Shown here: positions 1 to 10,084 of the stretch, piece by piece
Layout: each line of letters opens with the position of its first letter
How positions within the stretch are numbered: the first letter of the stretch is position 1
Source of the DNA: Tillandsia leiboldiana
Taxonomy: Eukaryota; Streptophyta; Magnoliopsida; Poales; Bromeliaceae
NCBI GenBank assembly: GCA_029204045.2
Contig: CM055071.1
Coordinates: 15,645,161 to 15,709,160, forward strand
DNA: 64,000 nt
Reading direction: 5' to 3'
Notes under the pieces: generated by a model
What the model saw: the letters and a program-made list of their open reading frames with translations, nothing else
Told to the model about the DNA's origin: nothing
The model's database searches: none
Made by a program: the position numbers and the translations under genes

Positions 1-1851
1 ACACTACTTACTAACATTTAGTTCTCTAACAATGCAAATAGTAATAATGAATCCACAAACTCATTCAAGCATGCTAAGTCCACTTCCCAATTCTAGCTAG
101 CAACATGATCAAGCAACACTCTAATATGCCTAGTGACACATCACAAGTAGGAGGTTTACAGCAACACCCACCTCGAGCGCTAAATCCCTGTCCAAAAGCG
201 AATCCCTCGCTCGGTCCAAACGGTCTCCATAGTACTGCACCACAATCCCCAAAGAAAGAATACACAAATTAATATAATATTCCAACCAAATCTGTCCAAT
301 TTTACAACAGTCCACTATTTGTCTGTTTTCACCTGTGAAAAATGCCCAAAAAAATCCAAGATAAATACTGTCGAGATCCTCGCGATGAACCCGTCGAATC
401 GAGTACCTGCACATTCAAATCCGATTTTTCTACGCTGAGTTACAAATTCCGCAAGGGCAACACCACGAATCGAAATGTCCAGAAAATCTGTGTCAAAGAA
501 CTACAGTGGAGGGAGACTTTCACCTTCGGAAAATATTCCAAAAATTCAGGGAAAAATCCAGGAGATTCCTTGCGAAGTGTAGATGAAACTTACCTTTTGA
601 ATCGCCTCGATCCGACGTTTGAGCAAAAAGATACGGCTAGAACACCGCGGTTCTGTTCAAAAATCCGCGAAGAAAAATGGGTCAAATGGGTGCTCAGAAA
701 AATCCAAGGTCAGGATGGAAAATGAGGAGCCTCAAAACACAGGAGTTGAAGTCCTGCCTGTCGTGAGTCCAACGGCGCGAAAATCGGCAAAATCGGAAGT
801 CGGGGTGAGTCAGGGGAGCCCAAACACTGAGAAGGGGCGAAGCGGGTCGCCGGAGAACGAGCGTCGCGCCGCGCCGTAAAATCGCGAACCTCAGGATGCG
901 TGCCTCCGAAAAATCCCTGGGATCCACCAAAGTGTAGGGCACTGGGAGAGGAAAAACTCTTCTGAAGAGGCCACTGTGGAAAGAAGTCTAAAAAGCCCAA
1001 AAGAAATGCAAGGAAGCCTATTTATAGGCCCAGCCCAACGCAGTGTTGGGCCGGATTCGGGCGCAGAATTCGGGCGCATTGCCCCCGAAAATCCGGTCGG
1101 ACGGTCCCCATCCGACGCGCCCGGAAGTCCCAGGTGAAGCCACGTGGCCCTACAACAGGGAACAGCGGTGAAAAGGCACCGCTGCGCGCCACGCGTCCCC
1201 CCGCGGTCAGCGAGGGTAGGTACGGCCCGCCAATGGCGGGCCGACGCGTGGCCCGCACTCGAGTGCCCCGACAGCGCCGCCTGCGCCACAGTGCGCTCCG
1301 TACCGAGGCGCCTCCACCGTGGACCGCGACTTCCTGAGCCAGCCAGTACCATGCCGCCACGTGTCATGCGCCCGGTGCACCCATGCCGCGCAAAGTCACT
1401 GAGCCGCGCCGCGTGTGCCATCCACTACGCGCGCGCCACGTGGCCCGCCCGCGCGGTTCATGCACCAACCCGCTTCCCCCGTGGACCGAGCTGCGTGAGC
1501 CGGCCAATGACAGGCCGCCACGTGGCTCAGGCCGGTCCACGGTCACCTCCCATGCACCAAAATTCCCGAAAACTTCCGGAAGCCCGTTTTTGGTCATCCG
1601 GACTACAAATTTAACAAGCAAATAGCCGTTTTCAAGCGTTTTTCCGCGCTGAATCCAAATCCAACCTCAGATTGGCCCAAAACCTTTTCTAAAATTCGGC
1701 AAATGCAGCCGAAGGCCAAATCAGCTATCAAAGTCTCACAAGGTCCATCTGTGGCACCCCTTTGATGCACCATGGGCCAGACACACCAACACTATGTGTT
1801 CTACACAGTGGATTCATCGGAAAGTTGCATGGGAAAAACCAGAACACTACA
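1..1851 (-). mobile_element. Partial gypsy-type LTR, family H, reverse orientation
   Basis: This stretch matches the right-hand part of the complete solo LTR at 48242-51649 along its whole length. Shared landmarks are the ACCCACCTCG motif (166-175), a reverse TATA box, a GC-rich block rich in CCACGTGGC-like motifs, and the closing bases ...CTACA. Read on the minus strand it is the 5' portion of an LTR starting TGTAG. It ends at 1851 and the next five bases (GGGAG, 1852-1856) should be the right target-site duplication, but the left copy lies outside the window. Whether it is a solo LTR or the edge of a full element cannot be told. It interrupts element D. Confidence 0.8.
1019..1026 (-). promoter_or_regulatory. 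TATA box of H-type LTR
   Basis: The minus strand reads TATAAATA, in the same context as the TATA box of the solo H LTR at 50787-50794 (GGGCCTATAAATAGGCC-like flanks). It should mark the U3/R boundary of this LTR, with transcription running leftward. Confidence 0.6.
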
Positions 1852-1880
1852 GGGAGTTTAATTATTAAGGTTCATGCTCA

Positions 1881-2112
1881 AAAGATGTGGAAAGAGTTAT
1901 ATCCCAATGAGGAGTGTGAAAACTACCACCACATGGAGGAAAGAGCTACCACCTCGGTCGTCCGATTACTATGTGCAGCTACCACATGTATACCATGCAT
2001 GGTTTTTTTATTGATTAAATAAAATATTTTTTGGAATACTTGACTTTGTCGAATTCCAAGGTCTGTATAAGGTGGGGATTTTATCGAAAGATGCTCAAAG
2101 AGCCACTCCCTA
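1881..2112 (+). other. Conserved non-coding block in element D
   Basis: Two short blocks are shared with A (6988-7232, 31424-31668) and B (13771-14016), although these elements belong to different LTR families. The first contains GATGTGGAAAGAGTTAYATC and ACTACCACCACATG. The second contains TATAAGGTGGG and GAAAGATGCTCAAAGAGCCA. There is no open frame across it. It occupies the place where pol would be in an autonomous copia element. Function unknown; a cis-acting RNA role is inference. Confidence 0.6.
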
Positions 2113-2445
2113 CAATAAATTGACTAGATATATTATCTAACTTATTTGGGATTTCAAACATCTATCGATCTTTGTGCATCATTTTCTTTACCAAATTGAT
2201 GATTTGAGAAACGCATTACTCATTAGATCGTGACTGATGTTTTTGAACTTGTTCAACTTTAAAGGATTTAATTTTTATGAATTTTCGTTTCATTACTTAG
2301 ATATTATTGATAGATTTAGCATAATCTATTTCTTTTGATATGAAACGATGATTTTTGTTTAAGGTTGATATACAAAAGTGCTTACAAACTTTTTCTGGAA
2401 TTTTTAGAATTTTTGTAAATTTTTCTGAAGAAAAAGTTGGAGTCG

Positions 2446-2560
2446 ATCCGGACTGGAAATTCTTATCTGGATCCCGAACGCAGAAACTGTCCGCGGGTAG
2501 CCGATCCGGGCTGGATTCTTGAGCCGATCCGGACCGCGGCTAGGGTTTATATGAAACGAA
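2446..2560 (+). promoter_or_regulatory. Candidate internal promoter of D second ORF
   Basis: Repeated GATCCGG half-palindromes (near 2446, 2501 and 2526) are followed by a TATA-like TTTATATGAAA (about 2546-2556) and then a pyrimidine-rich leader. This copies the layout of the LTR promoters, where CCGG palindromes precede a TATA box. It lies about 530 bp upstream of the ORF start, with a candidate intron between them. The promoter role is inferred from layout only. Confidence 0.4.
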
Positions 2561-2671
2561 GGGGTATTTGATTTCTTTTTACCTCAAGCTTTTGTTTCTA
2601 GCATCCCAGAGCTTCTCTCTCTAGAAAAGTACTGATTTGGAGCCCCTCAAACTCAAGTTCTTCCGATTCAA

Positions 2672-3057
2672 GTGAGTTTCTATGATCAAAACTCGGGTTC
2701 TTCACGGTTTTTACCCTGTTTTTCAAAACGTGCATGAAAATCATGACTCTTTTTCATTTTTGAATGGTTTTTGGTCAAATTTCTTTTGAAATAAGAACTC
2801 TGAGTAGATTAGTTTTGTCTATATGCCTTGTATTCTCTTGATTAACGGATTTTTAAACTTCGATTTCTAAAAATTCGGTTTTAGGGCATATATTGAGAAT
2901 TTTTGAAAATCATGGAATTAATCTTTTATTTAAAAATTTTTTTTTGCAAAACTAACTTGATTCCTAGTCGCTCTACACGATAATGATTGTTTGGGTACAA
3001 TTTTTTAAATTTTTGAAAATTAAACAATTTTTTGTGTTCTTGAGTTCTTGCTCGCAG
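2672..3057 (+). other. Candidate intron in leader of D second ORF
   Basis: A good 5' splice site (CAA|GTGAGT) at 2672 and a 3' splice site (TTGCTCGCAG) ending at 3057 flank 386 bp of AT-rich, T-rich sequence typical of plant introns. The acceptor lies 29 bp before the ORF2 start codon. If used, the ORF would be expressed from a spliced transcript. RNA data would be decisive; none is visible here. Confidence 0.4.
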
Positions 3058-3086
3058 GTTCTTCATTTTCTAACGCACTAGCCAAG

Positions 3087-3260
3087 ATGGTTTTTGCATG
3101 GATTCTAGTACTCATTGTAGCAATGGTGCACACTCGAGCGACGAACAATCTCAAAAGAGCTAAGAAAACTCAAGGGAAAGGAGAATATATCTCCTTTGAT
3201 AAAACGGATTCTGAGACGGAATCAGTAAACTGGGATGAAATCCAGCATGACGGGGACTAA
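3087..3260 (+). pseudogene. Second ORF of element D, 5' part, broken
   Basis: The reading frame opens at an ATG in good context (AAGATGG). It encodes a hydrophobic N-terminus (MVFAWILVLIVAM), a basic stretch rich in Lys/Arg and then an acidic Ser/Thr/Glu segment before a stop at 3258. The N-terminus matches the second ORF of element B at the protein level. Relative to B, a large middle part is missing between about 3255 and 3262, and the rest (from YLKGK, about 3262-3289, continuing at 33892) is in another frame. The gene is therefore broken by an internal deletion with frameshift, and additionally by insertion of element A at 3290. The alternative start at the second Met (MVHTRATN) would remove the hydrophobic stretch. 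The family is inferred from the 3' part. Confidence 0.7.
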
Positions 3261-3631
3261 TTACTTGAAAGGAAAAAGCTTGACAAACTTGTTACGGCTT
3301 TTTGTGTTGGCATATTTCGTGAGTTGAGTAGTTGAGTTGTTGAGTTGAGTCGGAGTCTTGAAGTGATCAAATTGTCAATCAGCAATCGAAGACTTAGAGA
3401 AGATTCAACAAGATCTCAAGTTGACACTCAGTGTTTTGAGTCTTGAAGATTGAAGTAGAAGAATTGTGGATCAATTACATCAATCTTAAGGAAAATGGAT
3501 TCGGATTTATCAGGTACGTTTAACTAAATAATTTTGGTGATCCGAATACATTTGAGTGGTTTAGAAACACTTGGATAAGTTTTCATTGCTTAAAAATCAA
3601 AAACTGGACAAATTGGATGTTTCAGAATTTC

Positions 3632-3831
3632 TGATCCTGAACCGATCCGGATCAGAATTCCGATCTGGATCAGAATTCCGATCCGGATCCCGAACCTTGT
3701 TTTTTCAGGAATTGCTGAAAAAAGACAACGATCAAGATCGCCGTAAATTCGATCCGGATCGTCGTGCGGGAAAATTTCTGTTAAGCCAGTTTTTGATGCT
3801 TATCTCTTTCCAAAGGTTTTTAAACTATAAA
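3632..3831 (+). promoter_or_regulatory. LTR A1 promoter: GATCCGGATC palindromes and TATA box
   Basis: Perfect and near-perfect GATCCGGATC palindromes, separated by AGAATTC, lie at about 3643-3690, with another at 3751-3760. The TATA box TATAAA is at 3826-3831. Palindrome-rich cis regions are known from maize Sirevirus LTRs. The same layout is found at +4869 (A2) and +29305 (A3). Confidence 0.65.
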
Positions 3832-3935
3832 TCGATATTTAGGGTTTCTCAAAAACTACCGATTAATTAATTAAACACTTGAGAGCAACCCTAGAGGCTA
3901 GGTTTTTATCGTTCTTCTTTATAGCCTCTTTTAGG

Positions 3936-4177
3936 TCAATTCGATGGTTCTTTCAAGAACATATCTTTTGTCGAATTGATCTAATCTTTGCTTAGAGATT
4001 TCTTCTACGGTTCCTCAATGAGAATCTAAGCAAAGGATCACCATCGAAGCCAATATTCTTACCGGCTGAGTTTGCGTCGTGGATTCGACGTGGCATCGTG
4101 GATTCGGTGTGCTAAAGGCGTTTCGTGGATTCGAAACGTGTGCTCGTGGATTCGAGTGGCGTTCGTGGATTCGAACG
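3936..4177 (+). promoter_or_regulatory. Structured RNA leader in LTR A1
   Basis: Downstream of the TATA box there is stem I (TCAATTCGA 3936-3944 with TCGAATTGA 3971-3979) and stem II (CTTTGCTTAGA 3986-3996 with TCTAAGCAAAG 4025-4035). These are followed by five hairpins at 4075-4177, each with the loop TGGATT closed by CG...CG. Stems: CGTCG/CGACG; GCATCG with wobble pairs; CGTTTCG/CGAAACG; CTCG/CGAG; CGTTCG/CGAACG. The same array is in A2 (8805-9046) and A3 (33241-33482). A role in RNA packaging, translation or Gag binding is conjecture. Confidence 0.65.
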
Positions 4178-4587
4178 TGTGCAGTGGACGTGCAATCGGT
4201 GGAGCGCAAGGTCCGAAGGAGTTGAAGGAGGGGTTGAGTCCGTGGATTCGGTAATCACCTTGTTATTCTTCTTTTCTTGGTGGATTGTTATTGCGTGTTC
4301 GGCGAGTGCAAGATCCGAAGAAGCTGAAGGAGGGGTTGGAGTCCGTGGAGTCAGTAATCACCTTGTTATTCTTTTATTCTTAGTGGATTGTTATTGCGTG
4401 TTGGTCCCGTGGTTTTTCTCCTGGATTGGAGTTTCCACGTATATCTCGGTGCGCTATTTTTATTTTCCGCATTGGTTTTTATTTTGCACTGAGATTGAGT
4501 TTTATAAGTATTACACCTATTCACCCCCCCTCTAGTTGTTTGATAGTACCTATTTAGATCCTTGTGGATCCTACAAAAACCAACAAT

Positions 4588-4599
4588 TGGTATCAGAGC
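4588..4599 (+). other. Primer-binding site of A, first unit
   Basis: TGGTATCAGAGC, complementary to the 3' end of plant initiator tRNA-Met, lies two bases after the LTR. The second internal region has the same site at 9457-9468. Confidence 0.9.
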
Positions 4600-4619
4600 G
4601 GGTTTTAGGTTTATCTATC

Positions 4620-6575
4620 ATGTCGGGTGAAAGTGGTAATATTTATAGACCTCCTCTTTTTGATGGGACCAATTATGCTTATTGGAAAGTGCGGATGAGA
4701 GCGTTTCTCATCTCAATTGATGAGCGGGTATGGCAAACCGTGGAATACGGTTGGGTGCATCCTGTTGAGGAAGTAGGAAATTCTACTACCCCAAAACCTC
4801 GCTCTAGATGGTCCAAAGAGGAAATTGAAAGATCTTCTTACAATGGGAAAGGTATGAACGCTTTATATAATTCTCTTTCCTCGACTGAGTTCACAAGAAT
4901 TTCCGCGTGTGAAACCGCGAAGGAAATTTGGGATATTCTCAAAATTACACATGAGGGTATTAATCTTGTAAAAATTCAAAAGCTCCAGATGCTTACAAGT
5001 TAATTTGACTCTATTCATATGGAAGAGCATGAATTGTTTACAGATTATTACACTAGACTTCAAGATGTAATTAATACATGTGCTAATTTAGGAGAAAAGA
5101 TCCCGGAGTCGAGAATTGTAAGAAAGATACTTCGGACTCTTCCGGAACGGTTTAGGGCAAAAGTTACCGCCATTGAAACCGTTAGTCATCTGGATGAGAT
5201 GAGTGTAGAGGAATTAGTAGGTGCTTTGCAAACTTATGAAATGACTTTTCCTACTAATCAAGTTTCTTCCAAGTCTTCTTCTAAACTTACAGGTATTGCA
5301 TTCAAATCAACAAAGGAAGAAGATAGCGAATCAAGTTCCGACGATGAAATCTCTTTTGCCGATTTTGAAGAACAATTGGCACGGATCGTAAAGAAATTTC
5401 GTCGGAAATTTTGGAAGAATCGAACCGATGGATCTTCATCCTCGAAACCATCTAAAGGATCATCGGGTTCTAAATCCTCTAACCTCAAAAGCCTTGCAAA
5501 ACCTTCTAAGGAAAAAGATGAATTCGAAGGGGAAATCCGATGTTATAGATGCAAAGGCTACGGCCATATTTCAACGGATTGTCCTTCTCCGAAATCATAT
5601 AAAAAGAAGGCTTTGCAAGCGAAAACTTGGGATGATTCTACTTCTAATGAATCGACCTCAAGTAAAGAGGAAAAAGTCGTTGCTTTTCATGTCTCTCAAA
5701 TTCCCTCTTCTAATTTGTGTTTATCATCTTTAGTCACTGACTCTACTCCTTTGATTTTGTATGAAACATCAACAACCGGCGGAGAGTCATCAAGTGAGGG
5801 GGAGTCGGACGAAGAAGAACTCGTTGAGGCATATCAATAACTTCTTATGGAATCAAAGAAGATGGCCAAACATATTAAGAAGTTGAGGAAGCAACGACTT
5901 GAAGTTCAAGACGAGAATCAAGCTTTAAAGATGAAACTTCATGATCTCGAGGAGGAACAAGGACGTTTATTGGATAACAATAAAATCCTCCAAGAAAAGC
6001 TAAACCAATCGGAGACAAACGCTAAATCATATATGGACAAGATTGGTTTTCTAGAAAAACAGTTTGAGGAGATTCATGTCACCAACCAAGCATTGACCAA
6101 GCAAGTTCATGAACTCAAATCCGACATACAAAGGCTTTCAACCGTTTCCAAGAAACTAGATTGTATGTGCGGATTAGGTCAAACAAGCAAGGTTGGTTTG
6201 GGTTTTAAAAAGGATCAAACTGCGCATGCTTCAAGTTCCACAATCAAATTGAAAGGAAAAACGTGTCACCTTTGTGGACTTGAAGGACATTTGGTGAAGG
6301 ATTGCCCGAAAAAGAGAAAGAAAAATTTTTCGGCAACTTCATCTACGGAGCGGACTCAACGGACTCAAAGGATACATCAAGTCAAAGGAGTTCACTCAAC
6401 CCACCAAAGGTCCGAGCCACAACATCAATCATACAAGTGGATCATTGTGAGGCAAAGACCTAAGGTGGATCAACAGTCAAAGCGGACAACCCCCGGCCAC
6501 AACGAATCAAAACAACCCAAAATCCAGCGATTTTGGATTCGGAAAGATGATATCTTTCCTTGTCTTAAGTTCTAA
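4620..6575 (+). pseudogene. gag of element A, first copy, with two in-frame stops
   Basis: The frame starts at ATG 4620 (MSGESGN...) and stays open except for two nonsense codons: TAA at 5001-5003 and TAA at 5838-5840. At both sites the intact B gag has CAA, so each is a C-to-T change. The domain order is: N-terminal DUF4219/UBN2 (copia Gag) domain with FDGTNYAYWKVRM; a Ser/Asp-rich linker; a Lys-rich stretch; first CCHC finger (CYRC..GH....C); a long coiled coil after the second stop (from about 5847); second CCHC finger (CHLC..GH....C); and a basic tail ending WIRKDDIFPCLKF. Gag forms the particle and binds RNA. No protease or other pol domain follows. The same two stops occur in the second copy, so they predate assembly of this complex element. 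Readthrough cannot be excluded but there is no evidence for it. Confidence 0.9.
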
Positions 6576-6987
6576 ATAGCTTATGACTGTATGTAATGCT
6601 TTGATTGGTTTTCCTTTCATATTTTTCTGAATCTCTGCATTACATGTTTTCAATGCTCTTTGTTTTTATGTTTTTTTTTTAACAAAAGGTTTTTAATGAA
6701 CAAGTGCATTGAATAAAAAAGGGCTTCACGGTTATTCACTCCAAATTAATTTTATATGGATTATCAACTTTACTCCATAATCATAATCTTGAAGATACTT
6801 CATTATAGGAGTTTTTGATATTATAAACATCAAATTTTAGAAATCATGTGTGATCTTTAGATGCTTAATCTATCTCGGTTGTGTGATTTCATTGTGATAA
6901 ACGTGAGACAACCGACAGACTAAAATTTGGAATTTGATTCTTTCACGTAGGAGATTGCATTCTTACAAGGGTAAATAAATGAATTGC

Positions 6988-7232
6988 AAAAGATGTGGAA
7001 AGAGTTACATCCGAAAGGAGTGTGAAAACTACCACCACATGTTGGAAAGAGCTGCCACCCCGGTCGTCTGGTTTGTGTGTGAAGCTACCACATGTTATGG
7101 ATGCTTGAAAAATATTTATGAAATTTTGTTTAGTTGAAGCTTTCGGAGATTTAAATTCAAAGTTCGTATTTTGAACAATCTCCTGGTTGGTATAAGGTGG
7201 GATAGTTGAAAGATGCTCAAAGAGCCACCCTT
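6988..7232 (+). other. Conserved non-coding block, A first copy
   Basis: Contains GATGT (6992-6996) and ACATC (7007-7011), able to pair around GGAAAGAGTT, then ACTACCACCACATG, GGAAAGAGCTGCCACC and GCTACCACATG. A second part has TATAAGGTGGG and AGATGCTCAAAGAGCCACCC. It corresponds to blocks in B, D and the second A copy. Confidence 0.6.
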
Positions 7233-7718
7233 AGGTATTTTAGTGCTTATCTCAAATTTGAAAGGGTAAAATTCAAAATTGATGTCATTTGGAAATCTCT
7301 GTAAGTCATCTTTGTAAATCCGTTACATCTTGATAGACTTTGGATCTCAAGATTATTTTTGATGACTTGTGTTTGACGTATATAATGTGAAAAATGGTTT
7401 ATAATGTTTTATCTTTGTTTTTCATGATTTCGGAGTAAATCTTTTTAATTTTTATAATTAATTGGATTGAATGACATCTATGTGATCTCACATTATTTTC
7501 AAGCACTTAAATTGTTTTCTTGATGGAATACAAATCGGTAATTCAATTATTTCAAAATCTGGATTTGTTTCAAGAAATTATTTGATTTTTGCTTTCGGCT
7601 ACCGGTACGCAATCTGTGTTTTTGTTATATACCGGAACTGAGCTTTTATCTCTCTTTCTCTATGAACTAATGCTGTTAGTGATTTCCTTTTGTCTAGTAT
7701 GTTCACTGTTTGACAATT

Positions 7719-7834
7719 TGTGACAAAAAGGGGGAGAAGAGAAGGGAGATGAGATCATCGAGATAGGGGGAGACGGAGAAGAGATCATCGAGATAGGGGG
7801 AGACGGAGATGAGATCATCGAGATAGGGGGAGAT
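7719..7834 (+). other. Multiple polypurine tracts, A first copy
   Basis: AAAAAGGGGGAGA is followed by three near-identical units carrying GATCATCGAGATAGGGGGAGA, roughly 33 bp apart. Repeated PPT-like motifs upstream of the 3' LTR are a known Sirevirus trait. The tract directly before the LTR is at 8147-8157. The second A copy has the same array at about 32155-32270. Confidence 0.75.
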
Positions 7835-8146
7835 GATGAAAAAGGAGCCGCCGAAAAACTAAAAGAACCAAAAGGACGAATCAAATGTAGGATTTACATT
7901 TAATTTCTAACGACTAACGTTTGATTTTGTTTGGAGTTTTGTTTTGCAGGAATTACATCACTTTAAGACTCCAAGTCCTAAGTCATAGAGTTTGTTCTAA
8001 GACTGGTTCAATTGTAATTTTTGTTTATTGGATCTTTCACGCAAAGAAAGTCAATGTTTTGGTGATGACATTGAGTTTCGATTTTTTGGTTTAAGATGAG
8101 TGTCTTGAGCGTTTTATGTATGTTTGGGTTTTGTCACGAAATTGCC

Positions 8147-8157
8147 AAAGGGGGAGA
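8147..8157 (+). other. Terminal polypurine tract of A, first unit
   Basis: AAAGGGGGAGA, one base before LTR A2, primes plus-strand DNA synthesis. Same site at 32583-32593 for the second unit. Confidence 0.85.
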
Positions 8158-8158
8158 T

Positions 8159-9454
8159 TGTTACGGCTTTTTGTGTTGGCATATTTCGTGAGTTGAGTAG
8201 TTGAGTTGTTGAGTTGAGTTGGAGTCTTGAAGTGATCAAATTGTCAATCAGCAATCGAAGACTTAGAGAAGATTCAACAAGATCTCAAGTTGACACTCAG
8301 TGTTTTGAGTCTTGAAGATTGAAGTAGAAGAATTGTGGATCAATTACATTAATCTTAAGGAAAATGGATTCGGATTGATCAGGTACGTTTAACTAAATAA
8401 TTTTGGTGATCTGAATACATTTGAGTGGTTTAGAAACACTTGGATAAGTTTTCATTGCTTAAAAATCAAAAACTGGACAAATTGGATGTTTCAGAATTTC
8501 TGATCCTGAACCGATCCGGATCAGAATTCCGATCCGGATCAGAATTCCGATCCGGATCCCGAACCTTGTTTTTTCAGGAATTGCTGAAAAAAGACGACGA
8601 TCAGGATCGCCGTAAATCCGATCCGGATCGTCGTGCGGGAAAATTTCTGTTAAGCCAGTTTTTGATGCTTATCTCTTTCCAAAGGTTTTTAAACTATAAA
8701 TCGATATTTAGGGTTTCTCAAAAACTACCGATTAATTAATTAAACACTTGAGAGCAACCCTAGAGGCTAGGTTTTTATCGTTCTTCTTTATAGCCTCTTT
8801 TAGGTCAATTCGATGGTTCTTTCAAGAACATATCTTTTGTCGAATTGATCTAATCTTTGCTTAGAGATTTCTTTTACGGTTCCTCAATGAGAATCTAAGC
8901 AAAGGATCACCATCGAAGCCAATATTCTTACCGGCTGAGTTTGCGTCGTGGATTCGACGTGGCATCGTGGATTCGGTGTGCTAAAGGCGTTTCGTGGATT
9001 CGAAACGTGTGCTCGTGGATTCGAGTGGCGTTCGTGGATTCGAACGTGTGCAGTGGACGTGCAATCGGTGGAGCGCAAGGTCCGAAGGAGTTGAAGGAGG
9101 GGTTGAGTCCGTGGATTCGGTAATCACCTTGTTATTCTTCTTTTCTTGGTGGATTGTTATTGCGTGTTCGGCGAGTGCAAGATCCGAAGAAGCTGAAGGA
9201 GGGGTTGGAGTCCGTGGAGTCAGTAATCACCTTGTTATTCTTTTATTCTTAGTGGATTGTTATTGCGTGTTGGTCCCGTGGTTTTTCTCCTGGATTGGAG
9301 TTTCCACGTATATCTCGGTGCGCTATTTTTATTTTCCGCATTGGTTTTTATTTTGCACTGAGATTGAGTTTTATAAGTATTACACCTATTCACCCCCCCT
9401 CTAGTTGTTTGATAGTACCTATTTAGATCCTTGTGGATCCTACAAAAACCAACA
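8159..9454 (+). repeat. LTR A2 (middle LTR of A)
   Basis: 1296 bp with the same termini as A1. It is preceded by a polypurine tract, like a 3' LTR, and followed by a primer-binding site and gag, like a 5' LTR, so it is shared by two units. The leader hairpin array lies at 8805-9046 and the TATA box at 8695-8700. Confidence 0.92.
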
Positions 9455-9488
9455 ATTGGTATCAGAGCGGGTTTTAGGTTTATCTATC

Positions 9489-10084
9489 ATGTCGGGTGAA
9501 AGTGGTAATATTTATAGACCTCCTCTTTTTGATGGGACCAATTATGCTTATTGGAAAGTGCGGATGAGAGCGTTTCTCATCTCAATTGATGAGCGGGTAT
9601 GGCAAACCGTGGAATACGGTTGGGTGCATCCTGTTGAGGAAGTAGGAAATTCTACTACCCCAAAACCTCGCTCTAGATGGTCCAAAGAGGAAATTGAAAG
9701 ATCTTCTTACAATGGGAAAGGTATGAACGCTTTATATAATTCTCTTTCCTCGACTGAGTTCACAAGAATTTCCGCGTGTGAAACCGCGAAGGAAATTTGG
9801 GATATTCTCAAAATTACACATGAGGGTACTAATCTTGTAAAAATTCAAAAGCTCCAGATGCTTACAAGTTAATTTGACTCTATTCATATGGAAGAGCATG
9901 AATTGTTTACAGATTATTACACTAGACTTCAAGATGTAATTAATACATGTGCTAATTTAGGAGAAAAGATCCCGGAGTCGAGAATTGTAAGAAAGATACT
10001 TCGGACTCTTCCGGAACGGTTTAGGGAAAAAGTTACCGCCATTGAAACCGTTAGTCATCTGGATGAGATGAGTGTAGAGGAATT
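9489..10084 (+). pseudogene. gag of element A, second copy, 5' part
   Basis: Starts at ATG 9489 and carries the same TAA (9870-9872) as the first copy at the end of the peptide LQMLTS. The frame then runs to the insertion point of element B at 10085. The five bases before it, GAATT (10080-10084), are repeated after B at 29647-29651. The coding frame continues at 29652 without a shift. It contains the DUF4219/UBN2-type Gag domain up to the helix ending MSVEE. Confidence 0.9.

Larger units (their letters stand above)
1852..3289 (+). mobile_element. Element D (Sirevirus-like, Ty1/copia), left visible internal part
   Basis: This is the post-gag interior of a Sirevirus-like element. It aligns by eye with the same region of elements A and B (conserved non-coding blocks, then the upstream region and start of the second ORF). 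D's gag and 5' LTR would lie to the left, beyond the H-type LTR and the window edge. D resumes at 33891 after the insertion of A (TSD AAACT at 3285-3289 and 33891-33895) and ends with its 3' LTR at 36689. The five bases after that LTR (GTGGG, 36690-36694) are its expected right TSD. Confidence 0.8.
3290..4585 (+). repeat. LTR A1 (left LTR of A)
   Basis: 1296 bp, starts TGTTACGG and ends AACCAACA. It differs from A2 (8159-9454) at roughly ten visible positions. It is followed two bases later by the primer-binding site. Its order is a palindrome-rich U3, TATA box, and then a structured leader. Confidence 0.92.
6576..8158 (+). other. Non-coding 3' half of A, first internal region
   Basis: No usable reading frame. 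It contains the conserved block (6988-7232) and a remnant of the ORF2 promoter (ACCGGTACGC and TACCGGAAC near 7597-7640). Sequence resumes there at what in B is the region after ORF2, so ORF2 and its leader were deleted. A purine-rich multi-PPT stretch and the terminal PPT follow. The arrangement repeats at 31012-32594. Confidence 0.75.

Noticed and set aside
4536..4619. In-frame ATG upstream of gag (also 9405 and 11308)
   Set aside because: It lies in the LTR and the codons cross the primer-binding site. The conserved start is the later ATG after the PBS (4620, 9489, 11392).
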